64,000 bases of DNA from an uncultured Sutterella sp. (GCA_900544255.1 UQUM01000007.1:10085-74084), one strand, 5' to 3'. Counted from the stretch's first letter, positions 53,377-62,754 are shown. Numbers and translations are program-made. The notes: a model not told the origin generated them from the sequence alone.

Positions 53377-54478
53377 GCATTTTCAACGCTACCGCGTAGG
53401 CGGCGCCGTTCGTGATCGCCTCCTGCGTGAAGCAGGTTACGACCTTCCGGCAGGCGACGTGGACTGGGTCGTCGTCGGCGCAACGCCGGAAAGCATGGTA
53501 AAGGCGGGGTACTTCCCCGTCGGTGCCGATTTTCCGGTATTTCTGCACCCGACGACGCACGAAGAGCATGCATTGGCCCGTACCGAACGCAAGACGGCGG
53601 CGGGATACCACGGCTTTCAGTTTTATGCAGCGCCTGACGTCACGCTTGAAGAGGATCTCAAACGCCGGGATCTTACCGTCAACGCCATAGCGGAAACAGA
53701 CGACGGTACCCTCATTGATCCGTACGGAGGTGCGTCGGACCTTAAAAACCACATCCTGCGGCACGTGAGCACCGCCTTCTCAGAAGACCCGGTGCGCATC
53801 CTTCGAACCGCCCGCTTTGCGGCCAAATTACCGGACTTTACGGTCGCTCCAGAAACGCTGCAACTGATGCAGCAGATGGTTGAGAACGGCGAAGCCGATA
53901 CCCTCGTCGCGGAACGCGTTTGGGCTGAATTCAAAAAGGGCCTCAAAGAGCGCCGTCCCGACAAAATAACGGATGTTCTCGTAGCCTGCGGTCTCTGGAA
54001 ACGACTCTTTTCGGACGTTGTCTGGGACGACGCCAAACGGGGGGCACTACTGCGGGCTGCCGAGAAAAAAGCTCCCATCGCCGTACGTGCCGTGATTCTC
54101 TTCACGAACAACGACGACACCGAAGCCGCGGTACGGGAACGCTTTACGAAACTCAAAACATCCGCCGACGTCATGGATCTTGCGGTTTTGCTGACGCGGG
54201 TCAAATCATCGTTGCTCACCGCGGATTCCTTGGACGAACGCGCGGAAACTTTGGATAAAAGCGACGTACTGCGGCGCCCGGAACGTTTCGCCTTAGGGCT
54301 CCTCGTGATACAGTGTTTGGAACCCTATTTTGATGCGGAACGTTGGCAGAAAGACGCTGAGAAATGGGGCTCAGTTAATGCCGGCGCCATTGCCAAAGCC
54401 GCTGTCAAAGAAGGAAAGAAAAACGAAATTGCTCAACGCGTAAGAGCCGCCAGAGTGGCCGCCCTTTCAGCGACATGA
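53369..54478 (+). CDS. cca: tRNA nucleotidyltransferase (CCA-adding)
   Basis: 369 residues from a TTG at 53369 that overlaps the uvrA stop by 8 bp and has AGAGGG just upstream. Class II signatures: [12 protein letters not shown] at about 7-18, [11 protein letters not shown] (catalytic Asp pair, 30-40), [24 protein letters not shown] and [18 protein letters not shown]. The C-terminal region is helical and shorter than full HD-domain versions (~410 residues); no clear HD motif is seen. It repairs or completes tRNA 3' CCA. Both visible tRNAs already encode CCA. Confidence 0.9.
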   Translation: MTEHFQRYRVGGAVRDRLLREAGYDLPAGDVDWVVVGATPESMVKAGYFPVGADFPVFLHPTTHEEHALARTERKTAAGYHGFQFYAAPDVTLEEDLKRRDLTVNAIAETDDGTLIDPYGGASDLKNHILRHVSTAFSEDPVRILRTARFAAKLPDFTVAPETLQLMQQMVENGEADTLVAERVWAEFKKGLKERRPDKITDVLVACGLWKRLFSDVVWDDAKRGALLRAAEKKAPIAVRAVILFTNNDDTEAAVRERFTKLKTSADVMDLAVLLTRVKSSLLTADSLDERAETLDKSDVLRRPERFALGLLVIQCLEPYFDAERWQKDAEKWGSVNAGAIAKAAVKEGKKNEIAQRVRAARVAALSAT

Positions 54479-54485
54479 TGCAACA

Positions 54486-54830
54486 TTGTCGAAATGTATT
54501 GGACGATGTGTGTACTAAACGCGGGTACGCCATCTTGTCCAAAGAGATACAACCGGATCACGTACATTTTTTGTATGCATTCCTTCAGCGATATCCGTAG
54601 CCGAGGCCGTGAAAATTTCTAAAGGGGCTTCCGCAAGAACACTTTTTGTTAGTCACCCTGAGTTGAAAACAGTGCTCTTGTGGTTACCGGGCGCACGCCG
54701 ACTTAAATGCAAGTGTTTGAGATGTCGGCTGATGCCTCACGGGTTGCAGTAAGATCAGCCTTATGTCGAAGTTGAGCCGTCTACCTAAGACGGTAACAAT
54801 AAATCTTCTGACATTAGTCAGGAGTTGCTT
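54486..54830 (+). pseudogene. tnpA: IS200/IS605 TnpA remnant
   Basis: No intact frame, but shifting frames recovers TnpA pieces. RNVLDDVCTKRGYAILSKEIQPDHVHFL (about 54493-54573, split here across frames) contains the HUH-type His-x-His of Y1 transposases (54559-54567). In another frame ISVAEAVKISKGASARTLFV then SHPELKTVLLW follows. The Tyr-containing end is unrecognisable. CCGTCT-ACCT-AAGACGG near 54778-54794 may be the right-end hairpin. The gap between cca and DUF2905 is thus a decayed element. Confidence 0.75.
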
Positions 54831-54851
54831 ACATCTGCAGTATGCTTTTGC

Positions 54852-55043
54852 TTAAATCAGTCGCCCGATCATCCAGCAGACAAACACCACCAAAAGGGTG
54901 CTCGCCAACGGAATGCTGATTTTTCGCTTCCCCAAACGAAAGTTGATGTCGCCCGGCAATCTCCCCAGCCCGAATTTCGAAAGCCAGGGAACAGACGTCA
55001 TGAGGACGATAAGAAGAATGAGTATTGTGAGAATCCAGCGCAT
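54852..55043 (-). CDS. DUF2905 small membrane protein
   Basis: 63 residues: hydrophobic helix (about 3-20), the conserved loop SKFGLGRLPGDINFRLGKRKISIPLASTLL (about 22-51) and a second helix to the end. The GLGRLPGDI signature is diagnostic of DUF2905, a two-helix inner-membrane family of unknown function. It diverges from folB with 23 bp between the starts. Confidence 0.88.
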   Translation of the reverse strand: MRWILTILILLIVLMTSVPWLSKFGLGRLPGDINFRLGKRKISIPLASTLLVVFVCWMIGRLI

Positions 55044-55066
55044 CCGCGCATTGTAAGGCCTGAACC

Positions 55067-55450
55067 ATGTTCGACGAATTCTCTTTTGAAACCCTGCGCC
55101 GCAACGCCTTCCGACTGACCCTCAAAAACTACCGGCTTCCCGTTGAAATTGGGGCGCTCGCCGAAGAACACGGCTGCACGCAGCCCGTCGTCATCACCAT
55201 CGACGTATGGGTCAAAAAAACGAACCTCAACGACGATCTGGCCACAGCCTACGACTACCGACTCCTACCGCAGGCAGTCGACAACACCGTCGCCGAAGGT
55301 CACATCGAACTGCAGGAAACGCTCGTCGAGAGCATCGCCCGCCGACTGTTGGTGAATCCGCGCGTCGCCGCCGTCCGAGTGCAGAGCACCAAACCCGAGG
55401 CGTATCCGAACTGCGACGGCTTAAGCGCGGAAACGTTCCTTACGCGGTAG
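55067..55450 (+). CDS. folB: Dihydroneopterin aldolase
   Basis: 127 residues. LPVEIGALAEEHGCTQPVVITIDVWVKKT at about 24-52, an AYDY segment with the conserved Tyr near 62, GHIELQETLVESIARRLL (active-site Glu) and VRVQSTKPEAYPNCDGLSAE near the end (conserved Lys-Pro). It cleaves dihydroneopterin to hydroxymethyl-dihydropterin in folate synthesis. The N-terminus (1-20) is a longer, polar lead than usual. The stop overlaps the convergent broken MFS gene by 11 bp. Confidence 0.85.
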   Translation: MFDEFSFETLRRNAFRLTLKNYRLPVEIGALAEEHGCTQPVVITIDVWVKKTNLNDDLATAYDYRLLPQAVDNTVAEGHIELQETLVESIARRLLVNPRVAAVRVQSTKPEAYPNCDGLSAETFLTR

Positions 55451-56025
55451 CCGTCTGCTCCGCCTTCTTAAAAGTCAGCATCAGCAGCATCACAAGCGCC
55501 ACCACGGCGCCGCCCGCAAACGTCCCCGTGGGCCCGAAGAAATCCCACAGAGTACCGGCGCCGATACCGGCCCACAGGAGAGCCGCTCCCGAAAAGAGGT
55601 TGAAGACACCGAAGGCACTTGCCCGCAGGTGTTCCGGCGCCGCACGTGCCACCATGAGGGAAAAGATACCCTGAGAAGAGGCCAAATGCAGGCCCCAGAG
55701 AACAACGCCCGCAACTGTTCCCCTGACGGACGACACAAAAGCAAACGTGAAGTCGGACGCCGCAAGCAACACGAGCGACACCGTGAGAAGCTTTTCCGCC
55801 GACACGTGATCCGCCAATTTACCGAATGGATAACAGGCGGCACTGAAGACCAAATTCATCCCCACCATCACCATCGGTACCCACATGTTGGCAATTCCGG
55901 TATCCGCCGCCCGCAACACGATGAATCATCTCCGACGAAATATCCATCAAAAGGCTCACCATCCCCAAAATCCAAATCGTTTTCAGTACAGCGGTTTTTT
56001 CTTTCGTTTCCTCGGTCTCTGCCAT
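55440..56025 (-). pseudogene. MFS transporter gene with internal deletion and frame change
   Basis: From the likely start at 56023-56025 (MAETEETKEKTAVLKTIWILG, then MVSLLMDISSEMIH) the frame matches the first helix of an MFS family. At about 55920 it continues in another frame as LRAADTGIANMWVPMVMVGMNLV and PFGKLADHVSAEKLL, a match to the second half (about helix 7 onward) to the end at 55440. About 190 residues between helix 1 and helix 7 are absent. The second half alone is open from a GTG at 55919 (159 residues). Confidence 0.85.
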
Positions 56026-56177
56026 CCTTATCTCCATGAAAAAGGGCGGGAGCTTAGTCCCCGCGGCGTCAAAAGGATGTGAAACTCGGTTTCCGTCGTC
56101 TTTTCTCAGCAAAACCTCCGTCACACCGCACAAAAGCCCTCAGTAAAATCGCGCCGTTATTCCTTGGGACACTCATC

Positions 56178-57110
56178 ATGACGGAAGAAACGCCGGTCAA
56201 CTGGTTTAAAAACGGCCGCATGGTCAAAAGCGGCGACGACAACAAAAAGCACATCATGACGGCCGACGGCCACCATGTGCATGCGTCCGTTTCGGTGCGA
56301 AAGCTCGAAAAACGCATCGTGCGCCTCACCGCCCAGGCAATTGCCGACTACGGCATGATCCGCGAGGGCGACAAAATCGCGGTTGCGATGAGCGGCGGCA
56401 AAGACAGTTACGTCCTGCTGGAAGTCCTCCGGAAACTCCAGGCCCGTGCTCCCGTGCATTTTGACCTCATCGCCGTACACGTCAATCAACACATCCCGGG
56501 CGGCCCCACCCCGACGGTGGAAAGGTATCTCAAAACAGCCGGCGTGCCGTACCACATCGAAGATCAGGACACGAATACCATCATCGAGAAACTTATTCCC
56601 TCGGGCAAAAACGTGTGTTCGCTCTGCGCGCGTCTTCGCCGCGGCATTCTCTACCGAGTCGCCCGCGAACTGGACTGCACCAAGATTGCTCTGGGTCACC
56701 AGATGGACGACGTGGTGTCGACGCTTCTGCTCAACATGTTCTACGGCGGCCGCTTAAAGGCCATGCCCCCGGTACTCTTTTCCGACGACCACAACAACAC
56801 CGTCATCCGTCCGCTCATTTACGTACGCGAATATGAAAACCTAAAGTGGGCCAAAATCCAAGGCTACGAACTCGCGCCGAAAGATTTGTGCGGTGCCGGT
56901 GAAAACAAGAAGCGCCGAGAAATCAAGGAGCTCATGGAAACATGGGACAAACAGTACGACAGCCGCATCTACAATCTCTTCATGAGCACAACCCGCGTGT
57001 CGCCTTCGCAGCTCGCGGACAAAACGCTCTACGACTTCTTTAACCGCACAGGGGGCGGCCTGCGCCCCACCGACGTCACGGCCCCCGGCGCGGACGAAGA
57101 CGACGAATAA
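56178..57110 (+). CDS. ttcA: tRNA 2-thiocytidine synthetase TtcA
   Basis: 310 residues from the ATG at 56178. PP-loop SGGKDSYVLLEVL at about 77-89, the iron-sulfur cysteines in NVCSLCARLRRG (about 149-160) and in LCGAGENKKRREI (about 236), plus GHQMDDVVSTLLLNMFYGGRL. TtcA puts sulfur on C32 of tRNAs. All three cluster ligands are present. It is followed 18 bp later by the PEBP gene. Confidence 0.94.
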   Translation: MTEETPVNWFKNGRMVKSGDDNKKHIMTADGHHVHASVSVRKLEKRIVRLTAQAIADYGMIREGDKIAVAMSGGKDSYVLLEVLRKLQARAPVHFDLIAVHVNQHIPGGPTPTVERYLKTAGVPYHIEDQDTNTIIEKLIPSGKNVCSLCARLRRGILYRVARELDCTKIALGHQMDDVVSTLLLNMFYGGRLKAMPPVLFSDDHNNTVIRPLIYVREYENLKWAKIQGYELAPKDLCGAGENKKRREIKELMETWDKQYDSRIYNLFMSTTRVSPSQLADKTLYDFFNRTGGGLRPTDVTAPGADEDDE

Positions 57111-57128
57111 CCTTTCTCGGAGACCTTT

Positions 57129-57599
57129 ATGCGTATTTGGAGTACTGCCTTCGCCGACGGCGGCGAAATTCCGATGAAGAACACTCAGGAAGCCGAAGAC
57201 CTGTCGCCGGCGCTCGTTTTTGCCGACGTACCGGAAAACGCCGAGTCCCTCGTTCTCATTTCCGACGATCCCGATGCGCCGGATCCGAAGGCGCCGAAGT
57301 GCGTCTGGCTGCACTGGTTGGTCGTCAACCTTCCTGCGGACTGCACGGGACTTCCGGAAGGCATTAAGACGCTTCCTGCCGGCGCCGCCGCAGGCATCAA
57401 CGACTGCGATGCAGAAGGGTGGTCGGGCCCGCGCCCGCCCATCGGCACCCACCGTTATTTCTTCCATCTCTACGCCCTCGATACGCGCCTTGCGCTGCCC
57501 GACGGGTTCCGCCGCGACGCCGTTGAAAAAGCAATGGTCGGACACGTTCTTGCCGAAGCCCATACGTTCGGCACTTACCTTCTTTCCTCCAACCGGTAG
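57129..57599 (+). CDS. YbhB/YbcL-type PEBP-family protein
   Basis: 156 residues. PEBP signature residues: LSPALVFADVPENAESLVLISDDPDAPDPKA (ligand-binding DPDAP) at about 25-55, VHWLVVNLP-like LHWLVVNLPADC and GWSGPRPPIGTHRYFFHLYALD. Bacterial PEBP proteins bind anionic ligands; role uncertain. The closest comparison is E. coli YbhB/YbcL. No signal peptide is seen. Confidence 0.9.
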   Translation: MRIWSTAFADGGEIPMKNTQEAEDLSPALVFADVPENAESLVLISDDPDAPDPKAPKCVWLHWLVVNLPADCTGLPEGIKTLPAGAAAGINDCDAEGWSGPRPPIGTHRYFFHLYALDTRLALPDGFRRDAVEKAMVGHVLAEAHTFGTYLLSSNR

Positions 57600-57605
57600 T
57601 CCGTC

Positions 57606-58919
57606 ATGGCCGAAGCCTGTGCGCTCCTTCTTTTTGCCGCCGCCATCGTCGTCTGTGCCACGACGGGGGTGTCGGTCGTTTTCGCGCTCTGCTTCGGCTT
57701 TTTCGTTTTTACGGGGTACGGCCTTTTCAAGGGCTTTACCCTCCGGGCGCTTTTTCCCATGATGATGAAGGGCGTCAAGGCCACGGCCGGCATCGTCATC
57801 GTCATGGGCTTAATCGGGATGCTCACCGGCTCCTGGCGTGCTTCGGGCACCATCGCGCGCCTCGTGGGAGACGCCTCGGGCTTCATTTCCCCCGCCTGGA
57901 GTCTCACGACCGTCTTCCTCATCAACGGCGCCGTTTCCACGCTGCTCGGCACCTCATTCGGCACCGCTGCCACCTTGGGCGTCATCAGCATGACGATGAC
58001 GAACGCCATGGGAGTCGACCCCTTTCTTGCGGGCGGCGCCGTTTTGGCGGGCGTCTTCGTGGGCGACCGCTGTTCCCCGGTTTCCACGAGTGCGGCCTTG
58101 GTGGCGATCGTCACCCATACGTCGCTTTACGCCAACATCCGACGAATGCTCGTCACGGGGGCGCTTCCCATGGCTTTGGCCGTCCTTCTTTGGACGGCGC
58201 TCGGATTCCTGCTTCCGGGCCACGCCGTTGACCTCAACATCACGTCCGTCTTTGCCCGACAGTTTGACCTCAGTCTCGTCACCTACGTCCCCGCGGTCAT
58301 CCTCATCGGTCTCGTGCTCTGCAAAACCGCCATCCGCTGGGCCATGACGGCGAGCATCCTCGCCGCCGTCGCGCTCTGCGTGTTTTGGCAGCATATGTCT
58401 TGGTCGACGGTGGCTCAAACACTCATCGCCGGCTACACGGCGCCGGACGCAGAAGTCGGCGCCATGCTTAACGGCGGCGGTCTCATTTCAATGGTCTCCG
58501 TCTGCCTCATCGTCCTCATTTCGTCGACGTTCTCGGGCCTTTTTGAAGGCACGGGACTCATTCGGGCCCTGGAAACCCAAATACCGCGGATTGCCCGAAA
58601 AATCACCCCTTTCGGCACCGTGTTCCTCACGGCCCTGGTGACAAGCGCCGTTTCATGCAATCAGGCGCTTGCCGTACTGCTCACGGAACAACTCTCGCGC
58701 CCCATCTGCCCGAATGCGTCGGAGAGAGCTGCGCATCTTGAAAATACCGCCATCATCATTCCGCCCCTCATTCCGTGGTCGATCGCAGGAGCCGTTCCCA
58801 TCGCCACGATCGGCGCTCCCGCGACCTGCGTTCTCGCGGCGTTTTATCTGTGGCTGCTGCCCGTCGTCAACTTCTTCGTTGAATTACGCCGAGGAAAAAG
58901 CGCCGTTTCATCGCTCTGA
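57606..58919 (+). CDS. NhaC-family Na+/H+ antiporter-like transporter
   Basis: 437 residues, about eleven membrane segments. NhaC motifs: GMLTGSWRASGTIARLV, INGAVSTLLGTSFGTAATLGVI (helix break), GAVLAGVFVGDRCSPVSTSAALVAIVTH at about 145-172 and VTSAVSCNQALAVLLTEQL. Likely antiports Na+ for H+, malate or lactate; the substrate cannot be set. It differs from the riboswitch-linked NhaC relative at 25608. Starts 6 bp after the PEBP stop. Confidence 0.9.
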   Translation: MAEACALLLFAAAIVVCATTGVSVVFALCFGFFVFTGYGLFKGFTLRALFPMMMKGVKATAGIVIVMGLIGMLTGSWRASGTIARLVGDASGFISPAWSLTTVFLINGAVSTLLGTSFGTAATLGVISMTMTNAMGVDPFLAGGAVLAGVFVGDRCSPVSTSAALVAIVTHTSLYANIRRMLVTGALPMALAVLLWTALGFLLPGHAVDLNITSVFARQFDLSLVTYVPAVILIGLVLCKTAIRWAMTASILAAVALCVFWQHMSWSTVAQTLIAGYTAPDAEVGAMLNGGGLISMVSVCLIVLISSTFSGLFEGTGLIRALETQIPRIARKITPFGTVFLTALVTSAVSCNQALAVLLTEQLSRPICPNASERAAHLENTAIIIPPLIPWSIAGAVPIATIGAPATCVLAAFYLWLLPVVNFFVELRRGKSAVSSL

Positions 58920-59116
58920 CACCCCCGGGAACCCCGGGTTTTCCCTCTGAAAAACTTAGGAATTGGCAATCCCCCGCAATTTTCTTCACAATTGCGTCCT
59001 CAGATAGAGTACAACTCGTGAAAAGATCGCGGTCCTGTGTCGGGAACTCCCCGCGCCTTTGCTCAGAATTGCACGCCTCACTTCTTTTTTGAACCCCGTC
59101 AGGGAGACTGCACACC

Positions 59117-59896
59117 ATGTCAATGAAAGGTCTGCTCGTCGCTGCCGCTGCTGCCGCGACCCTCTTTACCGGCACCGTTTCCGCCGCTCCGGTTGAATAC
59201 ACCGTGGGCACGGGTGCCACCTACCGTCCCTTCGAATTCCAGACGCCCAACAAGGAAATCGTCGGTTTCGATATCGATCTGATGAAGGAAATCGCCAAGG
59301 CTCAGGGCTTTAAGGTAAAGTTTGTGAACACCCTCTGGGGCGTCATTTTCGAGTCCGTCAAAAACGGTGACCGCGACATCATTATGAGCGGCATCACCAT
59401 CACCCCGCAGCGCCAGGCGAACGTAGACTTCTCCTACCCGTACTTTGCCGCGCACCAGTTGATCCTCACGCAGAAAGACCTGAAGGTGAATTCCCTGAAG
59501 GACTTGAAGGGTAAGAACATCGCCGTGTGCGCCAATTCCGCGGGCGACGTCGTGTCGAGCAAAGCTTTCGGCAAGGCTTCCCCCAACATCAAGCGTTTCG
59601 ACAATACCCCCCTCGCTCTTGAGGAACTCAATGCGGGCGGCGTGGATGCCGCCGTAGGCGACGTGGGCGTCTTTGCCTACTACGCGCAGCAGAACCCGGA
59701 TAAAGACTTCAACATGACGCGCGACGTGTCCTTTGAAGACCAGTATTTCGGTATTGGCGTACGTAAGGGCAACACCAAGGTGTTGAACGACGTGAACGAA
59801 GGCCTCAAGAAAGTGATCGCTTCCGGTGCTTACGCGAAGGTCTACCGCAAGTGGTTCGGCGAAAAGGCCCCCGTACCGACCCTTCCGATTCCGTAA
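59117..59896 (+). CDS. Polar amino-acid ABC transporter substrate-binding protein
   Basis: 259 residues; signal peptide (1-23, cut after VSA). Family 3 binding-protein motifs: YTVGTGATYRPFEFQ, EIVGFDIDLMKEIAKAQGF, DIIMSGITITPQRQANVDFSYPYF and GKNIAVCANSAGDVV. The binding protein of GlnH/HisJ type; the amino acid is unknown. GGGAG serves as ribosome site. A GCAATT-N8-AATTGC inverted repeat at 58976-58995 lies about 120 bp upstream and could be an operator. A terminator follows within the operon. Confidence 0.92.
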   Translation: MSMKGLLVAAAAAATLFTGTVSAAPVEYTVGTGATYRPFEFQTPNKEIVGFDIDLMKEIAKAQGFKVKFVNTLWGVIFESVKNGDRDIIMSGITITPQRQANVDFSYPYFAAHQLILTQKDLKVNSLKDLKGKNIAVCANSAGDVVSSKAFGKASPNIKRFDNTPLALEELNAGGVDAAVGDVGVFAYYAQQNPDKDFNMTRDVSFEDQYFGIGVRKGNTKVLNDVNEGLKKVIASGAYAKVYRKWFGEKAPVPTLPIP

Positions 59897-59920
59897 TCAG
59901 CCGCAAGGTTGATCCGAATT

Positions 59921-59961
59921 CCCCGAAAACGCGGTTCCTGCCGGCGTCTTTCGGGGTTTTT
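59921..59961 (+). terminator. Intra-operon terminator/attenuator after the binding-protein gene
   Basis: CCCCGAAA...TTTCGGGG stem (59921-59932 with 59944-59956) followed by TTTTT. As in gltIJKL, it sits between the binding-protein gene and its permease, so it should keep the binding protein more abundant. Confidence 0.85.
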
Positions 59962-60016
59962 CATGCAGAGTCACTCTTTTTTATTTTCATTCCCTCTTAA
60001 AACACAACCCAAAACT

Positions 60017-60766
60017 ATGAGTGGATTTCGCTTAGACGTACTGGCTGAATACTGGCCCCTCTTCGTAGAAGGGGCCGGCATGACCATCAAACTCACTCTT
60101 GCCTGCGTCATCTGCGGCGTGTGCCTCGGCATGCTCCTCGGGATGGCCCGCATGGCAAGCGCCCGGCACGATCCTTGGAAGACGCTGCTGCACTACGGCG
60201 TGCGGTGGCCCGTCACGATCTGGGTGAGTTTCTTCCGTGGTACGCCGCTTTTCGTGCAGATCTTCCTCATGTACTTTGCGGTACTCCCCGTCTTCATCCA
60301 TCCGGTGGACGGCCTCATCATCAGCGGGTCTCTCGCGCGGGAACTCCGAGGCAGCTACGGCGCCCTCATCGCCGGTTTCCTCGCGATTTCCTTGAACGCC
60401 GGGGCCTACATGAGCGAAGTCTTCCGCGCAGGCATCCAGTCCCTCGATAAGGGCCAGGCCGAAGCCGCCCGCAGCGTCGGCATGACGTATTGGCAATGCA
60501 TGCGCCACATCATTCTGCCGCAGGCCTTCCGCCGCATGCTCCCCGCGCTCGGCAACAACGCCATCGCCATTTTGAAGGACTCGTCGCTTGTGTCCGCCAT
60601 CGGGCTTACGGAACTCGCGTACGCAGCGCGTACGGTCGCAGGCGCTTCCGCCCGTTATTGGGAACCGTACCTCACGATTTCTCTCATGTACTGGGTGATG
60701 ACCCTGGGGCTCGCGTGGCTGATTCACATCCTTGAAAAACGTCTGGGCAAAGGAGACGACAAATGA
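60017..60766 (+). CDS. Polar amino-acid ABC transporter permease
   Basis: 249 residues from the ATG at 60017. An earlier ATG at 59963 abuts the terminator and is less likely. The HisM/GlnP-type permease has [18 protein letters not shown] and the EAA loop [40 protein letters not shown] at about 134-174, then [15 protein letters not shown]. It seems to be the only permease in the operon, so probably homodimeric. It overlaps the ATPase gene by 4 bp. Confidence 0.9.
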   Translation: MSGFRLDVLAEYWPLFVEGAGMTIKLTLACVICGVCLGMLLGMARMASARHDPWKTLLHYGVRWPVTIWVSFFRGTPLFVQIFLMYFAVLPVFIHPVDGLIISGSLARELRGSYGALIAGFLAISLNAGAYMSEVFRAGIQSLDKGQAEAARSVGMTYWQCMRHIILPQAFRRMLPALGNNAIAILKDSSLVSAIGLTELAYAARTVAGASARYWEPYLTISLMYWVMTLGLAWLIHILEKRLGKGDDK

Positions 60767-61512
60767 GTTCGGTGAACGACAATCCCGTGATGATTTCGAT
60801 CAAGGGACTCAAAAAGAGCTACGGCGATCTGCACGTTTTAAAGGGCATTGACCTCGACATTCATCGCGGCGAAAAAGTGGTGATCCTCGGGCCCTCAGGT
60901 TCCGGCAAATCTACGATGTTGCGCTGCATCAACGCCTTGGAAGATCCGGACTCGGGATCCATCAACGTGGACGGCGTCGAAGTCACCGACCGCAAGACGA
61001 ACATCAATAAGCTTCGTGAACACTTGGGCATGGTGTTCCAGCGCTTTAACCTGTGGCCGCACAAGACGGTCTTGGAAAACGTCATGCTGGGCCAGATGGT
61101 GGTCGCAGGCCGCAGCGCCGCAGAAGCCAAGAAAAAGGCCCTGAAGATGTTGGAACGCGTGGGACTTGCCGCCAAAGCCGACGAATACCCCGTGCGGTTG
61201 TCGGGCGGCCAGCAGCAGCGCGTAGGGATTGCCCGTGCGCTCGCGATGGATCCGAAGGCGATTCTTTTTGACGAACCGACGTCGGCGCTTGACCCCGAAC
61301 TCGTGGGCGAAGTTTTGTCCGTCATGAAGAGCCTTGCCGACGAAGGCATGACGATGATCGTCGTCACGCACGAAATCGGCTTTGCCCGCGAAGTGGCGGA
61401 TCACGTGATCTTTATGGACGGCGGCGTCATCGTCGAGGAAGGAAAACCCGACGACGTTCTCGTCAACCCCAAGGAAGAACGCACCCGCGCCTTTTTAAAG
61501 CGCGTTCTCTGA
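60763..61512 (+). CDS. Polar amino-acid ABC transporter ATPase (GlnQ type)
   Basis: 249 residues. Walker [10 protein letters not shown] at about 44-52, Q-loop FQRFNLWPH at about 92-100, signature [16 protein letters not shown] at about 146-161, Walker [14 protein letters not shown] at about 166-178 and VVTHEIGFA. It energises the permease upstream. Final intact gene of the three-gene operon; a 16-bp palindrome and dnaQ debris begin directly after its stop. Confidence 0.93.
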   Translation: MSSVNDNPVMISIKGLKKSYGDLHVLKGIDLDIHRGEKVVILGPSGSGKSTMLRCINALEDPDSGSINVDGVEVTDRKTNINKLREHLGMVFQRFNLWPHKTVLENVMLGQMVVAGRSAAEAKKKALKMLERVGLAAKADEYPVRLSGGQQQRVGIARALAMDPKAILFDEPTSALDPELVGEVLSVMKSLADEGMTMIVVTHEIGFAREVADHVIFMDGGVIVEEGKPDDVLVNPKEERTRAFLKRVL

Positions 61513-61514
61513 TG

Positions 61515-61548
61515 CCGTGCTTTCCGTGTCTTGACACGGAAAGCACGG
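61515..61548. repeat. Perfect 16-bp inverted repeat at the dnaQ remnant start
   Basis: The arms 61515-61530 and 61533-61548 are exact complements with a 2-nt spacer. The right arm encodes LDTESTG of the dnaQ remnant, so the left arm looks like an inverted copy of dnaQ coding sequence. No T run follows. It could end the ABC transcript, but an origin by template-switch inversion fits the coding overlap better. Confidence 0.7.
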
Positions 61549-61758
61549 GCCTTTCGAGGCCCCGTAATCGTCTGTGCGAAGTGGCGGCGATCGAATTCGA
61601 TCCCGTCACCTTTGCGCCGCACGCTGAACCTTCGTCACAACCGCTTGGACGATCTCCGTCGCTGCTACGGCATCAGCCTGGCAGACCGGACGCTGCACGG
61701 CGCCTTGATAGCCACGCGTCTTTTGTCAGACGTTCTGAGACACCTCCGAGGCGTCTGA
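61533..61758 (+). pseudogene. dnaQ: dnaQ (DNA polymerase III epsilon) remnant
   Basis: LDTESTGLSRPRNRLCEVAAIEF in one frame (about 61530-61615) matches the first exonuclease motif of DnaQ. From about 61620 a second frame reads NLRHNRLDDLRRCYGIS then DRTLHGALIATRLLSDVLRH to a stop at 61756-61758, the typical DnaQ end. Roughly 130-150 residues between (exonuclease motifs II and most of III) are missing. It cannot make epsilon; if this is real, another dnaQ must exist. Confidence 0.85.
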
Positions 61759-62673
61759 CTACCACGGCGTCTGAATGCCTTCCTGCGTGTAGTGCAGGCG
61801 CTTTTCTTCGTACATCGCCTTGTCGGCCGCGTCAAGAAGCGCCATGAAACTGTTTTCAGTACCGTCAAACTCGTCAGTCGTCACGTACCCTACGTCGCAT
61901 GACACCGTATCGTCGCTTCCCTCGACCTTCACGTGACTTAACCCTGCCCGAATACGCGGCACGGCCTGTTTGGCCCGGCTTTCGCCGCAGTGGTTGAGAA
62001 TGACCAGGAATTCATCCCCGCCGTAACGCACGACGTAATCGCCTTCCCTCACGGACTCCCGCAGGTTCTTGGTAACAGCCATGAGCACCTTGTCGCCGAC
62101 GGCATGCCCGAACTTATCGTTGATTTCCTTAAAGCGGTGCACATCCACCATGATGAGAGTGAAGTCGTTGGAATGATTGGAGTTGATGATCTTTTCAAAG
62201 AGATACCGACGGTTGTAGGCCCCCGTCAGTTCGTCCGAATAAATCTTCTTCTGGTCTTCGTCAATGATATCGATGATCGAGCGGCGACCGAAGCGGCCGC
62301 CGGCCAAATGATCCGACACATGGCTCACAATTTCGAGCACCACGGGGTGCACGTCGCCCTTGTCGTCCCGGTAGGCAATGGGGTTTGAAACCACGTAGAA
62401 GATGCTGTTTTTGACGTACTCGTACTTGTCCTTACGGCAGTGCGAAATGTCCGCTTCCCGACTCGTGCAGTTGGCGCAGCGCTGATGTTTACCCCAGACC
62501 TTAAAGCAGGTGTAGGGGGTCCCTTCCACCCGGCCGTCGTCTTTGATGCTCAGAACGGCCGTGTCGTACGGGTTCACGATGCGGGCGACATCAAAAAGGG
62601 AAGTGAGCACCGTCAAAAGGCGCTTCAATTCTGCGACAGTAAGAATTGGGGTATCTTTATCAATCTGGGGCAC
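61759..62673 (-). CDS. GGDEF diguanylate cyclase with Cys-rich PAS-like sensor
   Basis: 304 residues from the GTG at 62671-62673 (AAGG upstream); a GTG at 62710-62712 is possible but falls in the T tract of a hairpin (62719-62730). The N-terminal PAS-like sensor (about 5-125) carries YTCFKVWGKHQRCANCTSREADISHC, a Cys pattern common in such sensors. The GGDEF domain (about 148-300) has DELTGAYNRRYLFE, the intact active motif YGGDEF near 226, and CDVGY. It should make c-di-GMP. No RxxD inhibitory site seen by eye. No EAL domain. Confidence 0.88.
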   Translation of the reverse strand: MPQIDKDTPILTVAELKRLLTVLTSLFDVARIVNPYDTAVLSIKDDGRVEGTPYTCFKVWGKHQRCANCTSREADISHCRKDKYEYVKNSIFYVVSNPIAYRDDKGDVHPVVLEIVSHVSDHLAGGRFGRRSIIDIIDEDQKKIYSDELTGAYNRRYLFEKIINSNHSNDFTLIMVDVHRFKEINDKFGHAVGDKVLMAVTKNLRESVREGDYVVRYGGDEFLVILNHCGESRAKQAVPRIRAGLSHVKVEGSDDTVSCDVGYVTTDEFDGTENSFMALLDAADKAMYEEKRLHYTQEGIQTPW

Positions 62674-62754
62674 GAGGGACCTTCGCTTTACGGCCTTGGA
62701 GCCAAAAAACACGCAAAACGCCCCTGGGCGCTTTCGCGAACGGATCCTGTAATG

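Noticed and set aside
58965..58979. TGGCAA...CGCAA as a second sigma-54 promoter before the binding-protein gene at 59117
   Set aside because: Spacing between GG and GC is nine, not ten bases, and the second half is CCGC instead of TTGC.
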